From positions 34,435 to 98,434 of the forward strand of contig NZ_QWET01000017.1 of the NCBI RefSeq assembly GCF_003573545.1: DNA of 64,000 bases, read 5' to 3'. Under the pieces are notes generated by a model that did no database searches, had not been told where the DNA came from, and was given only the letters and a program-made list of their open reading frames with translations. The DNA comes from Mariniphaga sediminis. Its GTDB lineage: Bacteria > Bacteroidota > Bacteroidia > Bacteroidales > Prolixibacteraceae. The position numbers and the translations under genes are program-made. This document shows, one piece after another, positions 60,481 through 64,000 of the stretch. How positions within the stretch are numbered: position 1 is the stretch's first letter; every line of letters starts with the position of its first letter.

Positions 60481-60560
60481 CCGGAGAACAGCCATCGTAA
60501 AAAATGTTTGTTTGACATTTATAACAATGACTAAAAAATAACTATCTTAAAAATAAAAAA

Positions 60561-61919
60561 ATGAAAGCAAAAAATTTCACCAGAAGAAAATTTGTAGGGA
60601 CTGTCTCTGCCAGTACCCTCGGAGCAGTAGCAATAGGTAGCATCCCTGCATTTGGGGCAACAAAAACAAGTAATAAGCTGGCAATCCTGGGCGGCAACCC
60701 GGTGCGTCAAAATAAAAGCTGGCCCGATTGGCCCTATGTCGATAAAAATGTAATGGATTCCATTGAAAAAACAACACAAAGCGGTATTTGGTGCCGCATT
60801 CAGGATCGAGAGAACGGTACCGTCGTAAAATTTGAAAGGCAGTATGCAGAGATGATGGGTGTCACCCGCTGCGTGGCTGTGGGCTCAGGAACCCAGGCTC
60901 TCCACACCGCAGTGGAAGCCCTCGGACTGGGGCCCGGCGACGAGGTAATCACCTCTCCTTATACCGACCCCGGTACCATTGCCGCCATCCTGTCGGCCAG
61001 GGCACTGCCCGTGCTTGCTGACATCGACCGCTATTCATTCCAGGTAGACCCCGACGATGTGGAACGCAGGATTACAAAAAATACCAAAGCCATTATGCCG
61101 GTACACATGATGGGGCAGCCTGCCGATTTGGACCGCTTCCTGCAAATAGCCCGCAAGTACAACCTCTTTCTCATTGAAGATGCCTGCCAGGCACACTTTG
61201 CAAAGTTCCGTGGTAAAATGCTCGGTTCTGTTGGCGACATCGGATGTTTCAGCCACCAGTCCTCCAAAGTAATCTCATGTGGTGAAGGGGGCAGTATCAT
61301 AAGCAACAATGCGGAGTTAATGGAGCAATGCTACACGGTACAAAACCATGGAACATCCAAATTTGGCCGCACCGAAACCATCGGGCCAAAATACCGGATG
61401 AACGAATTTGAGGGCGCCATTTTGCTGGGGCAACTTCCCACGGCCATGGAACGTCATGCCGTGCGGAACAAAAATGCGCAGTACCTCACTTCCAAAATCA
61501 AAGACATTCCGGGAATCACCCCGCAAAAGCTCTATGACGGCACCGAAGAAGGCTCTTTCTACCTGTATACCATGAACTACAACAAGGAAGAATACAACGG
61601 GGTACCCCGGGAAAAGTACCTGAAAGCGCTGGCTGCCGAAGGGGTCGGGTTAAGTCCTTACATTAAAAACGGCCTGCACAGAGAGCCGTGGGTTGACAAT
61701 ATCATGGGCAGGAAAGAGTATCAGCAAATGTACGGGAAAAGCAGGCTTGAGGAATTTAAACAAGACATGGCCTGTCCTGTGTGCGACCTGGTTTGCGACG
61801 AAGAAATGGTTATGCTGTGGGCTTCCGGGCCGCTGCTTGGAACAACGGACGATATGGACGATGTGATAAACGCCCTGGCTAAAGTATATGAAAACCGCGA
61901 CCAGCTTAAATCCATTTAA
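60561..61919 (+). CDS. Tat-exported DegT/DnrJ/EryC1/StrS-family PLP enzyme
   Basis: 452 residues. The N-terminus has a twin-arginine signal (FTRRKFVGT, then a weakly hydrophobic stretch to about residue 32), so the protein is exported folded with its cofactor. The rest is a complete DegT-family aminotransferase: AVGSGTQALHTAVEALG, SPYTDPGTIAA, LIEDACQAH, and CFSHQSSKVISCGEGG with the PLP lysine at about 236. Cytoplasmic relatives transaminate nucleotide ketosugars; no such substrate is expected in the periplasm. It is 11 bases ahead of a ceramidase-like gene, pointing to a joint role. Confidence 0.85.
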   Translation: MKAKNFTRRKFVGTVSASTLGAVAIGSIPAFGATKTSNKLAILGGNPVRQNKSWPDWPYVDKNVMDSIEKTTQSGIWCRIQDRENGTVVKFERQYAEMMGVTRCVAVGSGTQALHTAVEALGLGPGDEVITSPYTDPGTIAAILSARALPVLADIDRYSFQVDPDDVERRITKNTKAIMPVHMMGQPADLDRFLQIARKYNLFLIEDACQAHFAKFRGKMLGSVGDIGCFSHQSSKVISCGEGGSIISNNAELMEQCYTVQNHGTSKFGRTETIGPKYRMNEFEGAILLGQLPTAMERHAVRNKNAQYLTSKIKDIPGITPQKLYDGTEEGSFYLYTMNYNKEEYNGVPREKYLKALAAEGVGLSPYIKNGLHREPWVDNIMGRKEYQQMYGKSRLEEFKQDMACPVCDLVCDEEMVMLWASGPLLGTTDDMDDVINALAKVYENRDQLKSI

Positions 61920-61930
61920 TTTTTTTTACG

Positions 61931-63319
61931 ATGAAAAATGTCCTTCGCATTATCTTTCTGTACTTCTTTTTTGCAGGACTGTCTTTTTCTTTTTTTTCGG
62001 ATATAACAACAGTGGCTGCCCAGAACGGGCAGCCACCTGTTCTATTATCAACTTTTGATGTAGACGCCACACCTCCTGTGGGGAGCCAGCTCACTTACGA
62101 TACCATGATAAATTCGGGCGATTTAAGTCTTCGCGCACGGGGGATAATATTGCAAGGGGCAGGCAAGCCCATTGTATTGTGCGCGATTGACTGGATTGGA
62201 ATAGCCAACGGCGGGCAGGATGCTTTTAAAGAAGCATTGGCCGAAGCGGCCGGCACCACACCCGACAGGGTTGCAGTACACACCATTCATCAGCACGACG
62301 CCCCGATTTGCGATTTTACGGCGGAAGAAATCCTGAAGAAGGAAGGAATTTCGCTTGGTTGTTTTGAGGGCAGTTTTGCCCGTGAGTTGATTCAGAACCT
62401 GAGTAAAGCAATACAAAAATCGCTTGATGATTCCCGGCCTGTCTCGCATATTAGCTATGGAGAAGCGCCGGTTTACAAAGTAGCTTCGAACCGAAGGATT
62501 CTGAACGACGAGGGAAAGGTAGGCTCGTCACGGGGATCTTCCTGCAAAGATTCCTTTTTGATAGCGCAACCTGAAGGGATTATTGATTCAATGGTTTCGG
62601 TTATCGGCTTCTGGGAAGAGGAAACTCCGGTGGCCCTCTTAAGTTTTTACGCCACCCACCCGCAAAGTTACTATTTAACCCAGGTAGCTAACCCGGATTT
62701 CCCCGGGATTGCCCGGTTTTACCGCCAGCTGGAAATGCCCGGTGCCTTGCACGTTCATTTTAACGGGGCAGGAGGTAATATTGCTGCCGGCAAATATAAC
62801 GATGGCTCAAAGGAAAATCGTGGGATATTGGCTGAAAGACTGGCTGACGGCATGAAACGTGCCTGGGAGGACAGTAAAAAGATGAAGATTACGCCCAAAC
62901 AGGTACAATGGAATACTCAGGCTGTTGACCTGCCTCCCGCCTTAAATATACTGGAGGAGATTGAAGCAAAAATGGGAGATGAGGATTTACCCTTCAATTA
63001 CCTCCCTAACAATATGGGGAAACTTGCCTGGATAAAAAGATACCAGGCCGGAAAGAAAATAGAGCTTAACTGTTTAAGCCTGGGAAAAACAAGGCTTCTT
63101 TTTATGCCGGGCGAACTTTTTGTGGAATATCAACTGGCAGCAAAAGCCATGCGTCCTGATTTATTTGTTACAATGGCAGGCTATGGAGATTACGGGCCAT
63201 TTTATATTGGCACAAAAGCAGCTTATAAACAGGGAGGATACGAAATTGAAACAAGTCCGGTAACTACAGGGGCAGAGGAGGTATTGCTTTTGGGGATAAA
63301 AAAACTATTGAACCATTAG
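61931..63319 (+). CDS. Divergent ceramidase-like secreted hydrolase
   Basis: 462 residues, signal peptide (about 1-35). Same family as the gene at 965 but diverged: the SHTHSGP motif reads HTIHQHDAP, ACHAT reads ATHPQSYY, and the later motifs are NPDFPGIARF and FNGAGGNIAAGKYND. Metal-binding histidines are still available, so it may be active on a different amide or ester. Probably an operon with the Tat-exported DegT enzyme 11 bases upstream. Confidence 0.7.
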   Translation: MKNVLRIIFLYFFFAGLSFSFFSDITTVAAQNGQPPVLLSTFDVDATPPVGSQLTYDTMINSGDLSLRARGIILQGAGKPIVLCAIDWIGIANGGQDAFKEALAEAAGTTPDRVAVHTIHQHDAPICDFTAEEILKKEGISLGCFEGSFARELIQNLSKAIQKSLDDSRPVSHISYGEAPVYKVASNRRILNDEGKVGSSRGSSCKDSFLIAQPEGIIDSMVSVIGFWEEETPVALLSFYATHPQSYYLTQVANPDFPGIARFYRQLEMPGALHVHFNGAGGNIAAGKYNDGSKENRGILAERLADGMKRAWEDSKKMKITPKQVQWNTQAVDLPPALNILEEIEAKMGDEDLPFNYLPNNMGKLAWIKRYQAGKKIELNCLSLGKTRLLFMPGELFVEYQLAAKAMRPDLFVTMAGYGDYGPFYIGTKAAYKQGGYEIETSPVTTGAEEVLLLGIKKLLNH

Positions 63320-63447
63320 CCATTTAACAGTTGACTCTTCCGGAAGTATTAAATTTATGAGAAAGTAAATTCAGGCATGAAGTATATGTAGCTGGTAGAA
63401 TTCAAAGATCATGGAAAACGCAGGACAAAATAAAAAAAGAAATTGTA

Positions 63448-63651
63448 ATGATTAATCGTTCTTTTATTAAAACCGGTTTATTTCTGTTTATTATCGGGTT
63501 GGTGTTCTTCGGATACATAACATTTTGTATCCCCCTAAGACAGGGAACTGCGAAGTTACGTGAATTGCAAGGGCAAAAAAGGGTTAAAACAGCTAAAGGC
63601 CGGGAAGTTAAACGGACCCAAATACTGCACGGGATGGAGCGCGATGGGTAA
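63448..63651 (+). pseudogene. Doubtful short ORF with membrane helix
   Basis: 67 codons: MINRSFIKTGLFLFIIGLVF gives one hydrophobic helix, then a basic tail with no family features. The sequence immediately after it in another frame is also coding-like but interrupted, so this is more likely the start of a broken gene than a functional small protein. Confidence 0.3.
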
Positions 63652-63877
63652 ACACCGATGGATTATTCCGATTTTTGATGAAATTGCCATTATAAAGTAC
63701 GGCAGCGCCCTCGGTTCCTAGGTCCAGGAACAGTATATGCCCTTACTCCGCACAACGTTTGCCCATGCTCCTGAAAAAGTACCCTTTGATTTCGATGTCA
63801 ATGTCAATAGTGTTGTTAAAGGGGCTGCCAATGTGCTGGAAGTTTATTGCTTTTTGAATGCTGTGAGCAATTTTTAG
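63620..63877 (+). pseudogene. Degenerate coding remnant
   Basis: A coding-looking frame without a start codon (TGWSAMGKHRWIIPIFDEIA, IIKYGSALGS) is interrupted by TAG at 63719-63721 and continues (VQEQYMPLLRTTFAHAPEKV, VVKGAANVLEVYCFL) to a stop at 63877. The family was not recognised. It is consistent with decay at the edge of the accessory locus. Confidence 0.35.
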
Positions 63878-63917
63878 CAAAATAAATTTTTAATCTAAAC
63901 AAAACGCTCTTTAAATT

Positions 63918-64000
63918 ATGAAACCAAAATATTTCGTTTTTGTATTTCTTTTTTTATTTGGAACCTATTCATGTGTAGAAAAAGAAAAAAGCCCGGAGGT
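63918..64000 (+). CDS. Lipoprotein, N-terminal fragment
   Basis: Only 27 codons are in the window: MKPKYFVFVFLFLFGTYSC followed by VEKEKSPE, a clear lipoprotein signal with a cysteine at residue 19. The rest lies beyond the window edge, so the function cannot be judged; by position it is probably another member of the polysaccharide locus. Confidence 0.75.
   Translation, partial: MKPKYFVFVFLFLFGTYSCVEKEKSPE

Larger units (their letters stand above)
63320..63917. other. Gap with decayed sequence between ceramidase-like and lipoprotein genes
   Basis: 598 bases with no intact gene; the two remnants listed separately account for its second half. The first 130 bases show nothing recognisable. 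Confidence 0.5.

Noticed and set aside
1..64000. tRNA, rRNA, CRISPR arrays, transposases and phage genes
   Set aside because: Intergenic gaps were read for T-loop-like sequences, regular direct repeats and transposase-type ORFs; none was convincing.

Overview
The window is a stretch of a Bacteroidota chromosome. The evidence is the SusC/SusD pairs, FecR-type anti-sigma factors, ECF sigma factors, many lipoproteins with a Bacteroidota-style lipobox, families largely confined to the phylum (DUF4175, DUF4292, DUF4296), poor Shine-Dalgarno sequences and repeated matches to the Bacteroidota -7 promoter box TANNTTTG. The gene content resembles Marinilabiliales/Prolixibacteraceae, but that finer placement is inference only. 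No rRNA, tRNA, CRISPR array, insertion sequence or phage gene was recognised.

Layout. 1-2.3 kb: the end of a polysaccharide-utilisation locus (partial SusD, neutral ceramidase-like enzyme). 2.5-5.1 kb: trpS and a POT-type transporter on the minus strand. 5.2-10.0 kb: an ECF sigma / FecR operon whose two output genes carry the STN signalling domain but are not TonB receptors; one is a two-lobed aspartyl protease with a PDZ domain. 10.1-13.9 kb: rbfA, a LolE-like permease, tdh, rsgA. 13.9-22.3 kb: a minus-strand housekeeping block (DUF4175 coiled-coil membrane protein, HATPase, ybeY, mnmG, apt, uvrC) with a perfect parS sequence between mnmG and apt and two near matches elsewhere, which suggests an origin-proximal position. 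22.7-33.8 kb: response regulator-ruvB, glutaminyl cyclase, flippase, rpiB, Rrf2 regulator, VanZ, hemW, then dut-TPR lipoprotein-DUF4292-EnvC-like. 33.9-45.4 kb: phosphoesterase, isoprenylcysteine-methyltransferase-like protein, an ECF sigma / anti-sigma / barrel trio, amidohydrolase, a RACE-type corrinoid activator, rlmN, kbl.

45.7-63.3 kb is an accessory polysaccharide-utilisation locus: two ECF sigma genes in a row, FecR, SusC, SusD (followed by a strong terminator), a beta-helix lipoprotein, a wrecked GH92 gene fused to the tail of a lost beta-helix paralogue, two tandem 498-residue beta-helix enzymes, a GH43-like lipoprotein, a Tat-exported DegT-family PLP enzyme and a second ceramidase-like enzyme. 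It ends in degenerate sequence and the start of another lipoprotein. The sigma/FecR/SusCD part should switch on uptake and outer-membrane binding of one glycan; the beta-helix, propeller and exported enzymes should process it outside the cytoplasm.

The most interesting points are the receptor-less STN-protease operon, the Tat-exported aminotransferase beside ceramidase-like enzymes, the recombination scar at 55.6-56.3 kb, the parS site, and a nested ~120-nt palindromic element at 35.5 kb.
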